Source: Actinoplanes sandaracinus
GTDB taxonomy: Bacteria > Actinomycetota > Actinomycetes > Mycobacteriales > Micromonosporaceae
Direction: 5' to 3'
Length of the DNA: 64,000 nucleotides
NCBI RefSeq assembly: GCF_030009775.1
Contig: NZ_JASCTH010000027.1
Span: 1 to 64,000, forward strand
Position numbers and translations under genes: made by a program. How positions within the stretch are numbered: position 1 is the first letter of the stretch; each line of letters opens with the position of its first letter. Below the pieces are notes generated by a model. It worked only from the letters and a program-made list of their open reading frames with translations. It was not told the DNA's origin and ran no database searches. Below are positions 1 through 8,122 of the stretch, one piece after another.

Positions 1-157
1 CCAGGCTCTCCAGAGCCTTGGCGGCGACGCCCTCGCCCTCGTGGATCAGGCCGAGCAGGATGTGCTCTGTCCCGATGTAGTTGTGGTTGAGCATCCGGGC
101 CTCTTCTTGGGCCAGGACGACAACCCGACGGGCACGGTCGGTGAACCGCTCGAACAC
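1..157 (-). CDS. ClpC-type ATPase or Clp_N protein, N-terminal part (runs off window)
   Basis: The minus strand encodes the start of a Clp N-terminal repeat domain, reading VFERFTDRARRVVVLAQEEA at the N-terminus and then NHNYIGTEHILLGLIHEGEG. This is the classic first Clp_N repeat of actinobacterial ClpC, the AAA+ unfoldase that partners ClpP; the domain docks substrates and adaptors. About 52 codons are visible and the rest lies left of the window. I chose GTG at 157 because ClpC proteins normally begin MFERFTD; an in-frame GTG three codons upstream (166) is also possible and has GAGG just before it. A stand-alone Clp_N protein cannot be excluded because the ATPase domains are not visible. 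Confidence 0.8.
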   Translation of the reverse strand, partial: MFERFTDRARRVVVLAQEEARMLNHNYIGTEHILLGLIHEGEGVAAKALESL

Positions 158-366
158 GACACTCACGTCCTCGCGGCGAAGCCCCACGCACCTCGCCCAA
201 GGAGACGCACGCGGACGCGCGGAAGCGGCAAGGGTGGCGTGCGCTGAGTCGAAGCCTCTTGGCGTTGACGCGCGGTCCGCGTGGGGGACCTCGCTACGCT
301 CGTGCAGGCGCGCTGCCCTGTCACCGTACAACGGATGAGACCTACGATGAGGGAGGGAGGACCACG

Positions 367-1308
367 ATGACCGAGACCCGCAGCCGGCGACCCGTACCCG
401 ACCGCGCCCGCAAACGCGCGATCCGAGCCCTGGCCACCGAGCTCGGCGTGGCCTATTCGGTCGCTGCGCGCCTGCTCACGGCGCGGACCTCGACGCCGGC
501 CGGTTCCACCCACCCGGTGTTCCCGATCGGCGCCGACGAGCACCGGGCGTGGATGTTCGCTGCTCGCGAACACCGCACTTTCAACGCTCGCGTGCGCGAC
601 GCCCGATCGGCCGCGGAACTCCCGCTGGGCCGCGCCGCACACCTGACCATGCGGTTCCCGCCACTGCGCGCCACCGCCGGGATCGGCCCGCTCTACAGCG
701 GTGAGGGCCGCGAGACGGCCATCGCCATGCTGTACGCCGTGCTCGAACACGAGGCGCCGCAACTGCTGCCGCCCGCCGACGAACTCGCCTGGGCGGCCGA
801 ACTCGGTGAGGACGCCGGCGTCGACATCGCCTGCGCCGCGCTCGACCGGGCCGCCCGGCGCCTGCTCGACGACGACCGATGGCAGCTGTGGGTCCGGGTG
901 GACGCCGCGCTCACCGCGGGCGGAACCAACCCCGACCGGCGGGTTCGCGACGCGGCAATCACCCTCGGCCGGGAACTGCGATCCACCAGCCTGCGCAGCT
1001 CGCTCGACGGCGTCCGGCACACGCTGGACGCGCTCCTCGTCGAACCGTACGACTGTCTGCCGCCAGGAGTACGGGTACGCGTCGGAAGCCGATCGGGCAC
1101 CGTGGTCGGCACCGACTGGGAGCAGACCGGCTCACCCACCGGATACCGAGTACGCCTCGACACCGAACCGGGCACCCACATCCTGCCCATCAACGATCCG
1201 CGTCTGATGATCCAGACGATGTCGGCCGGGCTACCGGGGGTCGGCGGTGTCCCAGGCGTACTCGAACCGGTCCGGGCTGAGCGTCTTCTTCGACGTCACC
1301 CGGTGTGA
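367..1308 (+). CDS. uncharacterised actinobacterial protein, 313 aa
   Basis: I do not recognise a named family. ATG at 367 is preceded by GGGAGG at good spacing, so it is preferred over an in-frame ATG at 259. The N-terminus is basic and followed by a predicted helical segment (KRAIRALATELGVAYSVAARLL, broken here only for description) that resembles a small DNA-binding helix. The body is helical and acidic. Near residues 230-275 a short beta-rich stretch (GVRVRVGSRSGTVVGTD) looks like a KOW- or SH3-like barrel. The last ~29 residues after INDPRLMIQ are Gly/Pro-rich and overlap a separate minus-strand remnant, so the natural C-terminus may have been lost and replaced by read-through. It diverges from the clp gene, with about 200 bp between them. 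Confidence 0.7.
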   Translation: MTETRSRRPVPDRARKRAIRALATELGVAYSVAARLLTARTSTPAGSTHPVFPIGADEHRAWMFAAREHRTFNARVRDARSAAELPLGRAAHLTMRFPPLRATAGIGPLYSGEGRETAIAMLYAVLEHEAPQLLPPADELAWAAELGEDAGVDIACAALDRAARRLLDDDRWQLWVRVDAALTAGGTNPDRRVRDAAITLGRELRSTSLRSSLDGVRHTLDALLVEPYDCLPPGVRVRVGSRSGTVVGTDWEQTGSPTGYRVRLDTEPGTHILPINDPRLMIQTMSAGLPGVGGVPGVLEPVRAERLLRRHPV

Positions 1309-1420
1309 TGTCGACGAAGGCACGCCGACCCGGATCTGTTGCGGGCACCTCGAGCGCCAAACGGCGGCCGAGCCGTAGCGCCGACAGCTTCGCGAGCGGC
1401 CACACAGGCTCGCCCGTCAT
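1231..1420 (-). pseudogene. frameshifted gene remnant opposite the 3' end of the preceding gene
   Basis: Two adjacent minus-strand frames look protein-like but need one frameshift to join. The first reads LALEVPATDPGRRAFVDITPG, and the second, +1 shifted, reads KKTLSPDRFEYAWDTADPR followed by a stop at 1231. Codon use in both is typical of the region. I do not recognise the family. The segment overlaps the last 78 bp of the plus-strand gene ending at 1308, which suggests an old junction. It could instead be a chance open frame in GC-rich DNA. Confidence 0.3.
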
Positions 1421-1556
1421 GGTTGTTCTCGATACCTTACGAACACGGCCTCACGGTAAGACCACGATCCCGCGCATGCTGGCGCCACGCCCTCTCGTGC
1501 CGCGAGTCGCGCGTTACGGGTGGTCACGGAGGATTCGCCAGTGATGGAGTCTCGAA

Positions 1557-1736
1557 TCAGTTGACGCGGGGATGGTCCGGGCCGCCCAGCTTGGCGGAGA
1601 TTGTGTCGACCAGCGAGCGACAGTCGGCGCTGTTCTGCGGCGCATCGCCGGTCTCGACGGCGACCTCGTCCTCGAAGTAAGCGGATTCAGTCAGCTGGAC
1701 GAGTAGGTCGGTCCAGCGATCGCCGGACAGCGTCAT
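1557..1736 (-). CDS. small hypothetical protein, 59 aa
   Basis: Short ORF starting MTLSGDRWTDLLVQLTESAY and ending DTISAKLGGPDHPRVN, acidic and probably helical. Its ATG overlaps the stop of the upstream ORF in an ATGA arrangement, which favours translational coupling and supports both ORFs. No family recognised and no membrane segment or signal peptide. Confidence 0.4.
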   Translation of the reverse strand: MTLSGDRWTDLLVQLTESAYFEDEVAVETGDAPQNSADCRSLVDTISAKLGGPDHPRVN

Positions 1737-2089
1737 CCTCGCCTGCGTCCGGCCGTCGTCGCCGAGACACTGGTCAGCGCCGTGTCGACGACAGGCCGGC
1801 CGGGCCCGGTGACGCACGTGCCAACCGGGGCCGCAGCCGGCGCGGTGGGGACGGCCGGTACCCACAGACGGGTGTCTACCAGGGTGCAGTCTGGCCTCGC
1901 GCAGTCCACAGCGAAGGTGTGGCCGGCATCGCGGTAGCGGCCGATGACCAGTCGTGCATGGCGTAGGCAGTAGGCGTACAGGGCTGGTCCGTCGCTCGGC
2001 ATGTCGGTGTCGAATGTAGGACCCATCACGGAAGAAAGCTGCTGACGAACGTCAGAACGCCCGAGGCTCCCACCATCGCCAGCGGCCAT
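1733..2089 (-). CDS. hypothetical protein, 118 aa
   Basis: ORF on the minus strand whose stop overlaps the start of the next small ORF (ATGA). The central part reads YAYCLRHARLVIGRYRDAGH and then a Pro/Ala-rich C-terminal half with two cysteines. No known domain is recognised. The start is uncertain; an internal ATG at 2026 is an alternative. It lies next to an IS701-type remnant, so it may be part of a degraded insertion region. Confidence 0.35.
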   Translation of the reverse strand: MAAGDGGSLGRSDVRQQLSSVMGPTFDTDMPSDGPALYAYCLRHARLVIGRYRDAGHTFAVDCARPDCTLVDTRLWVPAVPTAPAAAPVGTCVTGPGRPVVDTALTSVSATTAGRRRG

Positions 2090-2108
2090 TCGCGGAACAC
2101 AGGTTGTG

Positions 2109-2215
2109 TAGTACTACAGCAGGAGAACCGTTTCAGGTGCCATGAGTGCCTGGCGGGTGAAGTGGCTTGCGCTGGCAGCGCTGATCCCAATGAGGGATTG
2201 ATGGTGCTGCGACAT
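2109..2215 (-). mobile_element. remnant of an IS701-type element, right end A
   Basis: The minus strand reads SHFTRQALMAPE followed by a stop, matching the end of the better preserved transposase remnant at 3069-3440 (ISHYGRQALNEP). The flanking DNA is also shared: CAGCAGGAGAACCGTTT here and CAGCAGGAGATCCGTTT there. Only the last ~35 codons and terminal DNA are left, so this is a solo, decayed end. Confidence 0.45.
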
Positions 2216-2222
2216 GCAGCTT

Positions 2223-2846
2223 TCAGCAGTTTCGGTAGGTGAGGTGGTAGGTGCTGGCGACCTCGCTGTCGGTCGAATCCATGGCGATCAGGCTGGTGGG
2301 TGCATCGGCCCGGTCCGCCGTCGCGCGCAGTTCGGTGTCGATATCAACCTTCCGGTCCTTACCACACGAACTGAACACAAGACCGCTGCCGACCGAGTCG
2401 GTGACCTGCCATCCGTCGTCCAGTCCACTCGCGAAGGAGTGCACGGTGTACGTTGGCGCACCGGTGCCCTGGAAGTGGTAGCGCGCCGATAGGGTGGCCG
2501 AAGCACCCGGTTCGAGGTGGGCGAACCCGCGGTAGTCGACGGCGGAAATGGCGTACTGCATGTTGGCCGGGACGTTGAGCCGAACGGTGATGCTGCAGGT
2601 GCGACGCTGATCCTTGTTCCCGGCGCCGGCGCCGGCTTGCGCAAGGTAGGCGCTGTACATCACGGTGAACGCCTGGTTGTCGGGCGACACCCCGACCGCG
2701 ATCGTGTTCGCTCGGCACCCTGTGCCATTCACCTTCAGCTTCTCGATGGTGACGTGGTCATTGGGCGGGTCGACTGCCGACGCCTGTGCCGGCGACATCA
2801 TCATGACTGAGATGAGCAGTGCAGCGATCACGTGCGTTCCCGGCAT
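2223..2846 (-). CDS. secreted DUF4360 domain protein
   Basis: The product is about 207 aa with an N-terminal Sec signal peptide (hydrophobic core AALLISVMMMSPAQASA) and a mature domain of DUF4360 type: paired cysteines in NGTGCRANTIAV and RRTCSITVRLNVP, a conserved DYRGFAHLEPG segment and a C-terminal YRNC. The family is found as exported proteins in actinobacteria and fungi and has no established activity. ATG at 2846 is preferred because it follows GGGGA at normal spacing and gives a clean signal peptide; a TTG at 2870 would add eight residues. The gene lies between two IS701-type remnants in the same orientation, so it may have been moved with them. Confidence 0.75.
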   Translation of the reverse strand: MPGTHVIAALLISVMMMSPAQASAVDPPNDHVTIEKLKVNGTGCRANTIAVGVSPDNQAFTVMYSAYLAQAGAGAGNKDQRRTCSITVRLNVPANMQYAISAVDYRGFAHLEPGASATLSARYHFQGTGAPTYTVHSFASGLDDGWQVTDSVGSGLVFSSCGKDRKVDIDTELRATADRADAPTSLIAMDSTDSEVASTYHLTYRNC

Positions 2847-3068
2847 GCAAACATCCCCATAACCGCCCAATGGGCTCCCTCGGCAGTACTCACCGAGCGC
2901 ACATTGTCACACAGGATCACCAGGATCTCGGCGCTTTACCCAGCGGAACGTAGCCCTGTTCGTCTCGTGGGCCGGGTTCCGGACGGCTCGGCCCACGAGG
3001 GTAGCCACCACGATCAGGCGTCGGTGCAGTCCTCCATCGTCTTCGGTTTCTCCAGTTCAACGACAGGG

Positions 3069-3440
3069 CTAATACTCCAGCAGGAGATCCGTTTTCAAGG
3101 CTCGTTGAGGGCTTGCCGGCCGTAGTGGCTGATCTTCGCTGTTTGTTGATGGCGGCGACGGAAAAGGGGACCATGCGATCCCGGTGGCAATACGGGCTGC
3201 GGGTTTGATGATCAGGTCGTGGAAGAGCCGGCGGAGCTCGTTGACCGTGATGGGGATCAAGCCCTCGGCGTTGGCGGTGCATGGTGTGGTCGCGGCGGCG
3301 AGGAAGGCGTGGGCGGCGATGACGAGGGTGGTCCAGCGGTGCCAGGCCGTCAGCGGCGACGCTGGTGTTGATCGAGGCCGAGTTCGGTCTTCGCGTAGCC
3401 CGAACTGGAACTGCGATGATCGCCGCAAGGGATCCGAATC
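3069..3440 (-). pseudogene. IS701-family transposase, C-terminal remnant with frameshifts
   Basis: Three minus-strand frames in order give the C-terminal part of an IS701-type transposase: AKTELGLDQHQR, then WHRWTTLVIAAHAFLAAATT and GLIPITVNELRRLFHDLI, then RRHQQTAKISHYGRQALNEP and a stop. Joining them needs at least two frameshifts and the N-terminal two thirds are absent. The GLIP-TVNE-RRLF block is typical of the family. It is inactive. The terminal DNA is repeated at 2109-2215. Confidence 0.7.
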
Positions 3441-3473
3441 TGCCACGTCCGGGTGTTGGCACTGCTGGAAGAC

Positions 3474-3507
3474 CGTTGTGCCCGTCTCCTAGACGACGGG
3501 CACAACG
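3474..3507. terminator. hairpin terminator
   Basis: A perfect 13-bp inverted repeat (CGTTGTGCCCGTC with its complement, with an 8-nt loop) lies 18 bp beyond the stop of the minus-strand gene ending at 3526. It probably terminates that gene. Confidence 0.55.
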
Positions 3508-3525
3508 ATGGTCCGGATGCTCAGA

Positions 3526-4281
3526 TCAGTCCCACCACACGCGCCAGACCGGGGCATTCATCAGACCGGCGGCCAGCTCGGTGAGGGTGGCAGCGCGATA
3601 GTAGTCGAACTCGCCGTCGTTGTACTGCCGGTATTCCCAGGCCAGGGCCAGAGCGTGGGGCGGGGTAGTCGGCGGGCGGGCGACGGCGTATTCGAGGGTT
3701 GTGTCGGTCCAGACGACCGGTTCGGCTCCGTACCGGCCGTGCCAGTAACGCATGATCGCGGAATGCTCGGCCGGGTCCGGCTCCCAGAAAACACTGTGCT
3801 GCAGGGTCACCGGCACCAGCCACGGTGCGGTGGCGGGCACCAGAGCGACGGTGACTTCGGTCGGCTCCCCGTCCCAGCCGTAGGGGAGCCCGAATCCGGG
3901 TCGTTCCGGTTTCTCAGGCCATACTCCTTCACCGGCCAGTTCGGCGCGCAGCTCCGCGGCGTAGCTCGGGGAACTGGTGCTCAGGTACCGCTCGCCGCGT
4001 TCGGCCAGAAGCGCGGCGCCGTTCAGCGCCTGCGCGTCGGCCGCCGACCAGACCTGCCCGTTAGAGGGGTACGACTCGGTCAGTTGCTCAGGGGCGTCGG
4101 CATCCATCAGCAGCGGCCAAAGCCCACTCTCCGGATGGGCCAGCCGCAGCTGTTCCCACCACCGCAGAGCCTCGTCGCCCTCAGCCTGGAACCCGATAAC
4201 CTCTGCTCCAGTCGGTGTGACGAACAACGGCTGCGTAGGTGGCGTGTCCCGCATCCGATCATGATGCCCCAAGGGCTTCAT
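3526..4281 (-). CDS. DUF4253 domain protein
   Basis: The C-terminal ~110 residues match DUF4253: VTVALVPATAPWLVPVTLQH, the RYWHGRYGAEPVVW motif and a conserved end ALAWEYRQYNDGEFDYY. The N-terminal half contains a conserved WWEQLRLAHPESGLWPLLM block seen in actinobacterial members. Function is unknown; the family is cytosolic and often near immunity or toxin genes elsewhere. The start is uncertain, with ATG at 4281 or 4254 and no strong ribosome binding site for either. A strong hairpin follows the stop. Confidence 0.75.
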   Translation of the reverse strand: MKPLGHHDRMRDTPPTQPLFVTPTGAEVIGFQAEGDEALRWWEQLRLAHPESGLWPLLMDADAPEQLTESYPSNGQVWSAADAQALNGAALLAERGERYLSTSSPSYAAELRAELAGEGVWPEKPERPGFGLPYGWDGEPTEVTVALVPATAPWLVPVTLQHSVFWEPDPAEHSAIMRYWHGRYGAEPVVWTDTTLEYAVARPPTTPPHALALAWEYRQYNDGEFDYYRAATLTELAAGLMNAPVWRVWWD

Positions 4282-4448
4282 GCTGTCGCACGTCGCTCGC
4301 TGCTGGAAGCGCCTCGTCTCGCCAGCTGCCGTGGGCGGAACCGTCACTCGTTCGGCGCACCCAGAGACAAGGTTCAGTGGCACACGGACAAGCTTCATTG
4401 GCAACGGGCATCGGCGACGATCGCCTTGCCGCGTGGGAGTATGCGCCG

Positions 4449-4856
4449 GTGAGCACCGAGCCGGGCCGACACGGTCTATCCGCGACGTCGGCCGACGAGT
4501 TGGTGCGAAGGTTGGCGGAAGTGCTGAGCGGCGCTTGCCGCGTCCGGGTGTTCGACCGGAGAGGCCGGGTTGAAGCGGCTCGGAAACGACACGAGAATAC
4601 GCCGCCGTCGCTGCTCGCGGACCTGACTGACGAGGCCCTGATCGCGCTGCTGGCGGCGCTGCGGTTGTGTCCGGACACCGAGATCATGGACTGGATGAGC
4701 TGGCCCGACCTGTGGTTCGAGTTCGCCGACGGAGACGGCGTTCAGCTCGTCACTCTGGGTCTACTCGGTCCCGGCTGGGTGCGCTGGGAGCCGCACGGAG
4801 ATCTGCGACTGGCCGCGCCGGAGTCGATGACGAGGTGGCTGTCGACCTGGACCTGA
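4449..4856 (+). CDS. hypothetical protein, 135 aa
   Basis: GTG at 4449 follows GGGAG at suitable spacing. The product is a small soluble protein with an N-terminal helical half (SADELVRRLAEVLSGACRVR) and a beta-rich C-terminal half rich in Trp (DWMSWPDLWFEFADGDGVQ, GPGWVRWEPHGDLRL). The pattern resembles small SMI1/KNR4- or immunity-like proteins but I cannot assign a family. It is divergent from the DUF4253 gene. Confidence 0.6.
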   Translation: MSTEPGRHGLSATSADELVRRLAEVLSGACRVRVFDRRGRVEAARKRHENTPPSLLADLTDEALIALLAALRLCPDTEIMDWMSWPDLWFEFADGDGVQLVTLGLLGPGWVRWEPHGDLRLAAPESMTRWLSTWT

Positions 4857-4929
4857 TGAACCGTCGATGCGGCATGCCTTCCTGCCACCGCGCTCTACGC
4901 TCGCCACCAGTGTTTCTTCGCTCCGGCGG

Positions 4930-5442
4930 TCATCTTTCGGCCCGGAACCATTGCGGTGTCCACAGGCCCATCGGCTGGTCGACCCGGATGTGCGGCGCCG
5001 CCCGGCGCAACCCATCGAGAAACGGCCACACGTCGTGGACACCGGCGGCATGGATCCGCCGCCCGTCCGCCAGCACCACGGTCGTGTAGTTCTTCGGATG
5101 CGGCACCACCTGACGCACGTCGGCCAGCGGTGCGCTGCCGCCGCGCAGCACGGCCTGCCAGTGCAGTCGTGAGTCGGCGATCCGCAGCCGGTACGCGATC
5201 CGGAACAGCGCCAGGTACCCGTAGACGGCCCCGATGACGAAGCCGATCGGCACGAAGGCGATCCGTTGCCACACGCGATCGGCGCCGAACAACCCCGCCG
5301 CCCCCGCTATGCCGAAGGCCATCGGCGCGATGAACGCGGCGAGCACCGCGGCCGTGCGCACGAGCAAGCTGCCGAAGGTGTACGACGTGGCGGTGCGGCC
5401 GTCATCCATGGCCGTGAATTGCCCACAGCGCCGAAGAATCAT
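4930..5442 (-). CDS. membrane protein with PH-like C-terminal domain
   Basis: Two hydrophobic segments lie at about residues 28-52 and 60-82 (VLAAFIAPMAFGIAGAAG and IAFVPIGFVIGAVYGYLALF), followed by a basic soluble part with SRLHWQAVLRGG and a YTTVVLADGRRIHAAGV strand pair typical of bacterial PH-like domains in small membrane proteins. No enzyme motif is seen. Start at ATG 5442; an in-frame ATG at 5409 is possible. Confidence 0.6.
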   Translation of the reverse strand: MILRRCGQFTAMDDGRTATSYTFGSLLVRTAAVLAAFIAPMAFGIAGAAGLFGADRVWQRIAFVPIGFVIGAVYGYLALFRIAYRLRIADSRLHWQAVLRGGSAPLADVRQVVPHPKNYTTVVLADGRRIHAAGVHDVWPFLDGLRRAAPHIRVDQPMGLWTPQWFRAER

Positions 5443-5629
5443 TCGCCGGCCGCCGTCATGAACCGGTGGGTGCCGGCGCCGTTGACGACCCGTCGCGATG
5501 TGGAGGCTCCTGAGGGCGACCGCTTCCGGACAGCCCGCCGGCCCGCCTCATGATGGTCCGATCTGGCTCCGCCAGCCCGTTTCGCGAGAGCATGAGCCGA
5601 CCGCTCGGGTGGTGCCAGGAGGGTGTGGA

Positions 5630-5896
5630 GTGCGACGTCGATTCGCCGAGTACCGGCCCGTGCCGCGATGGCGCGCACGTCTGGTCGATGTCCGGCTGTT
5701 CCGGAGCGTGCGGCTGAACCTTGCCGGCTGGGCGACGGTCACAGCGTGGTGCCTGGTTGGCGCCGTGCTGGGGTACGCCGGCGGCCGTCTGCTTCACCTG
5801 TCCGGCAAGCCGGGAGCTGTCGCGGGGGCCTTGACGGTTCTGGGCTGTCTGGTCGTCCTCGACCGGCGTCGGCACGCCCGCACGAGACAGCAGTGA
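5630..5896 (+). CDS. small two-helix membrane protein, 88 aa
   Basis: GTG at 5630 is preceded by AGGAGG with a 7-nt spacer, a near-ideal ribosome binding site that fixes the start. The product has a basic N-terminus and two membrane segments (WATVTAWCLVGAVLGYAGG and AGALTVLGCLVVL), ending in a basic tail. Function unknown. Its stop lies 6 bp from the stop of the convergent DUF2332 gene. Confidence 0.6.
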   Translation: MRRRFAEYRPVPRWRARLVDVRLFRSVRLNLAGWATVTAWCLVGAVLGYAGGRLLHLSGKPGAVAGALTVLGCLVVLDRRRHARTRQQ

Positions 5897-5902
5897 CGGC
5901 TG

Positions 5903-6841
5903 TCAGGCACCGAACCATGTCGCGGCCTGTCCGTGGCCACGGGCCCAGGCCAGTGGCCGGCCGTCGAGGGCGAGGACGTTGTGCAGCGTGTCGTCGGGCG
6001 CGGGTGGCAGGCTGTCGAAGGCGACGACGCCCGGCGCCTCGACCGAGATCCGGTGACCGGGCAGTGTCCGTACCAGATGATCGAATGCTTCTCGCCTCGC
6101 CGCGGGAACCTGGTAGAGGACCGACGTGTGGAAGACCACCAGAGTCGCGCCGGCGGGAGCCCGTGCGGCCAGGCCGGGCAGGTCGTCGACGAGGTCGCCG
6201 CGGATCAGCAGCGGCGGGTCGGCGGCGGCGATCGCGGCGGCGGCCCGCAGCCGGTCGCGGCGGTGCTGGTGTTCCGGCCAGATCAGGGCGTCCAGCCAGG
6301 CCACGTCGGCGGGATCGGTCACCCGCAACGGGTTCAGGTCGAGGCCGGCCCGCCACGCCACCTCGGGCAGCCGGTCCGGCGGCGGCGTGCCGGTGAGGGC
6401 GCAGTCGAGGACCGGGCCGTCGCTGCCGAGCCGGTGCCGGCCGTAGCGGTAGGAGTACCGGTCCGGGTAGAGACCGAGGCCGGCGGAGGCACCGACCTCC
6501 AGGAGGGCGAGCGGTTGCGGCAGCTTCGCGAGTACGGGCAGCAGCACCGCACAACGGCCCGGCTCGTTCGTCTGGGTGGACCGGGTACGCAGGTTCGCCT
6601 CCACCTCGGCCCAGTTGGCGACCGTGAAGTCGTGGAAGTCCGACGGATCGCCGACCGGGCCGCCGAGCAGCCGCACCACGCCGAACAGCAGGTTCGGCTG
6701 CCGCTTCGCCGGCGGAAGGCCGTCGAGCAGGCCCAGGATCGTCGGGTTGCCGGCGACCGCGAGGGACAGCCGCTCATAAGTGGGGGAAACCCCGTGAGCC
6801 TCGAGGGCGGCGAACTCGGCGTACACCGAAGCGGTAGTCAC
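5903..6841 (-). CDS. DUF2332 family protein
   Basis: The 312-aa product has the DUF2332 layout: an N-terminal helical part (SPTYERLSLAVAGNPTILGLL), FHDFTVANW, the core LLEVGASAGLGLYPDRYSYR and a later LLIRGDLVDDLPGL and VVFHTSVLYQVP. The GASAGL loop and overall order resemble a Rossmann-type methyltransferase fold, but no activity is established for the family. GTG at 6841 follows AGGA and is preferred over an upstream in-frame start at 6859. It is divergent from the HIT gene. Confidence 0.8.
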   Translation of the reverse strand: MTTASVYAEFAALEAHGVSPTYERLSLAVAGNPTILGLLDGLPPAKRQPNLLFGVVRLLGGPVGDPSDFHDFTVANWAEVEANLRTRSTQTNEPGRCAVLLPVLAKLPQPLALLEVGASAGLGLYPDRYSYRYGRHRLGSDGPVLDCALTGTPPPDRLPEVAWRAGLDLNPLRVTDPADVAWLDALIWPEHQHRRDRLRAAAAIAAADPPLLIRGDLVDDLPGLAARAPAGATLVVFHTSVLYQVPAARREAFDHLVRTLPGHRISVEAPGVVAFDSLPPAPDDTLHNVLALDGRPLAWARGHGQAATWFGA

Positions 6842-6921
6842 CGTGCGATCCTGACACAACCCAGGATCCGCGATCCGGGGCGATGGATGGCCGTGGATCT
6901 TGGCCGTACTAGTCTTGGATC

Positions 6922-7545
6922 ATGCCTTTGAATCCGGACGAGTTCTACGAACACGCCGTCGCCGTCGCGGACAGCGAGCGAAGGCTGCCCCTGGCGCGCA
7001 TGACGGAATGGGACATCAGTCCGTTCGAACAGGACGGCTTGCGCGTCGCGGCGCTGCGCCCGCCGGTGCTGCCCGAACCCGACCGGCACGGCGAGGACCC
7101 GGCGAACTGCGGCATGTGCCGCAAGCGGGACGAGGGGATCTGGCTCAACGACCACTGGCGGCTCGCCCGGGTCACGAAAGTGGGCGTGCCCTTGGCGCTC
7201 ATGCTGTTCCCGCGTGATCACCACGACATGGCCGATCTCCCCGACGAGCTCGCCGCGGAGCTGGGCCTGCTGACCACGCGCATCGTTCGCCACATGCAGG
7301 CTCTGCCGCACATCTCCCGCGCCCACGTCTACCGGATCGGCGACGGCGCCGCCCACCTGCACGTCTGGTTCTTCGCCCGGCCGGAGGGCCAGGCACAGAT
7401 GTACGGATCCTGGCTGATGGTCTGGGACGACCTCCTGCCGGAGTACCCGGCCGACGTCGCCGAGGCGGATGCCGCGCTGGTGGCGGACGCCCTGGCCGGT
7501 TCGCACGGCGGGTACCGGCCGGCGGTTGCCGGGGAGTCCGCCTGA
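6922..7545 (+). CDS. HIT-like domain protein
   Basis: The C-terminal part carries the histidine-triad signature AAHLHVWFFAR, and upstream strands fit the HIT fold (WRLARVTKVGVPLALMLFPR). A CGMC motif around residue 62 looks like half of a zinc site found in some actinobacterial HIT proteins. HIT proteins hydrolyse or transfer nucleotide phosphates; the substrate is unknown here. ATG at 6922 is the natural start. It ends two bases before a perfect 15-bp hairpin. Confidence 0.75.
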   Translation: MPLNPDEFYEHAVAVADSERRLPLARMTEWDISPFEQDGLRVAALRPPVLPEPDRHGEDPANCGMCRKRDEGIWLNDHWRLARVTKVGVPLALMLFPRDHHDMADLPDELAAELGLLTTRIVRHMQALPHISRAHVYRIGDGAAHLHVWFFARPEGQAQMYGSWLMVWDDLLPEYPADVAEADAALVADALAGSHGGYRPAVAGESA

Positions 7546-7547
7546 CC

Positions 7548-7578
7548 GGTGCGGACCGCGGCAGCCGCGGTCCGCACC
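7548..7578. terminator. bidirectional hairpin terminator
   Basis: A perfect 15-bp inverted repeat (GGTGCGGACCGCGGC and its complement with a 1-nt centre) sits between the convergent HIT and TipAS-like genes. Confidence 0.6.
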
Positions 7579-7591
7579 GCCACAGCGCGGG

Positions 7592-7978
7592 TCAGAGTCG
7601 GGTCTCGGCGTACCGGCGCATCGCCGCGCCGAGGAACTCGACCATCTGCGGGTGGTAGGCGTTGTGGAAGTCCCTCATGGCGTCGTCCTCGGCGTACAGC
7701 AGCGCCATGCCGAGGTAGGCGTCCGGGCTGGGGGTGTAGAACCGGCACGCGATGGCGTAGTGCCTGCCGACGAGGTCCTGGATCGTTTCGTCCTCCGGCC
7801 GGGCGCCCCCGGTCATGGCGGCCGCGATCTCGCCGTACAGCTCGCGCCAGTCGCTGTGGACCCGGTCCTTGTCGACGTGCGCCCAGCCGCCGGTCGCGGC
7901 GAGGCTGGCGGCCTGCTCGTCGGCGAGCGAGCGGCGGCACCGGTCGGCGAACTCGTGATCCATGGTCGGAGTGCTCAT
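7592..7978 (-). CDS. TipAS-like antibiotic-recognition domain protein
   Basis: The 128-aa product resembles the stand-alone TipAS domain, the helical globin-like fold that binds thiopeptides in TipA: DRVHSDWRELYGEIAAAM, IQDLVGRHYAIACRFYTPS, AYLGMALLYAEDDAMRDFHN and AAMRRYAETRL at the C-terminus. No HTH is present, so it would act as a drug-binding or sequestering protein. The start ATG at 7978 overlaps the stop of a short upstream ORF that has the strong ribosome binding site. Family assignment is from pattern recognition only. Confidence 0.65.
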   Translation of the reverse strand: MSTPTMDHEFADRCRRSLADEQAASLAATGGWAHVDKDRVHSDWRELYGEIAAAMTGGARPEDETIQDLVGRHYAIACRFYTPSPDAYLGMALLYAEDDAMRDFHNAYHPQMVEFLGAAMRRYAETRL

Positions 7979-8058
7979 CTGTGCTGTGGTGCCCTTTCGG
8001 CAGGGGAGTGAGCCTTTCGGCCCGACGGCTGCGAACGGTCGCATGCCGACACCGGCAC
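7975..8058 (-). CDS. possible leader ORF (27 codons) coupled to the TipAS-like gene
   Basis: GTG at 8058 follows AAAAAGGAG with a 5-nt spacer, the best ribosome binding site in the region. The ORF encodes a basic peptide beginning VPVSACDRSQPSG and its TGA overlaps the ATG of the TipAS-like gene (ATGA), which has only a distant AAAGGG of its own. This suggests translational coupling or a regulatory leader peptide. It could also reflect a frameshifted N-terminal extension. Confidence 0.35.
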   Translation of the reverse strand: MPVSACDRSQPSGRKAHSPAERAPQHR

Positions 8059-8122
8059 GGCAACTCCTTTTTCGCGCCCCGGATCGGCCGGAGCGGGCAG
8101 GGGGCCATGACCGACCGCTGAT

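Noticed and set aside
163..1020. Long minus-strand ORF opposite the first hypothetical gene
   Set aside because: Poor codon use and Arg/Gly/Gln-rich low-complexity sequence; it mirrors the plus-strand gene, which has a proper ribosome binding site.
1305..1680. Plus-strand ORFs between 1.3 and 1.7 kb
   Set aside because: No start signal and Arg/Ser/Pro-rich composition; a minus-strand remnant and small genes explain the region better.
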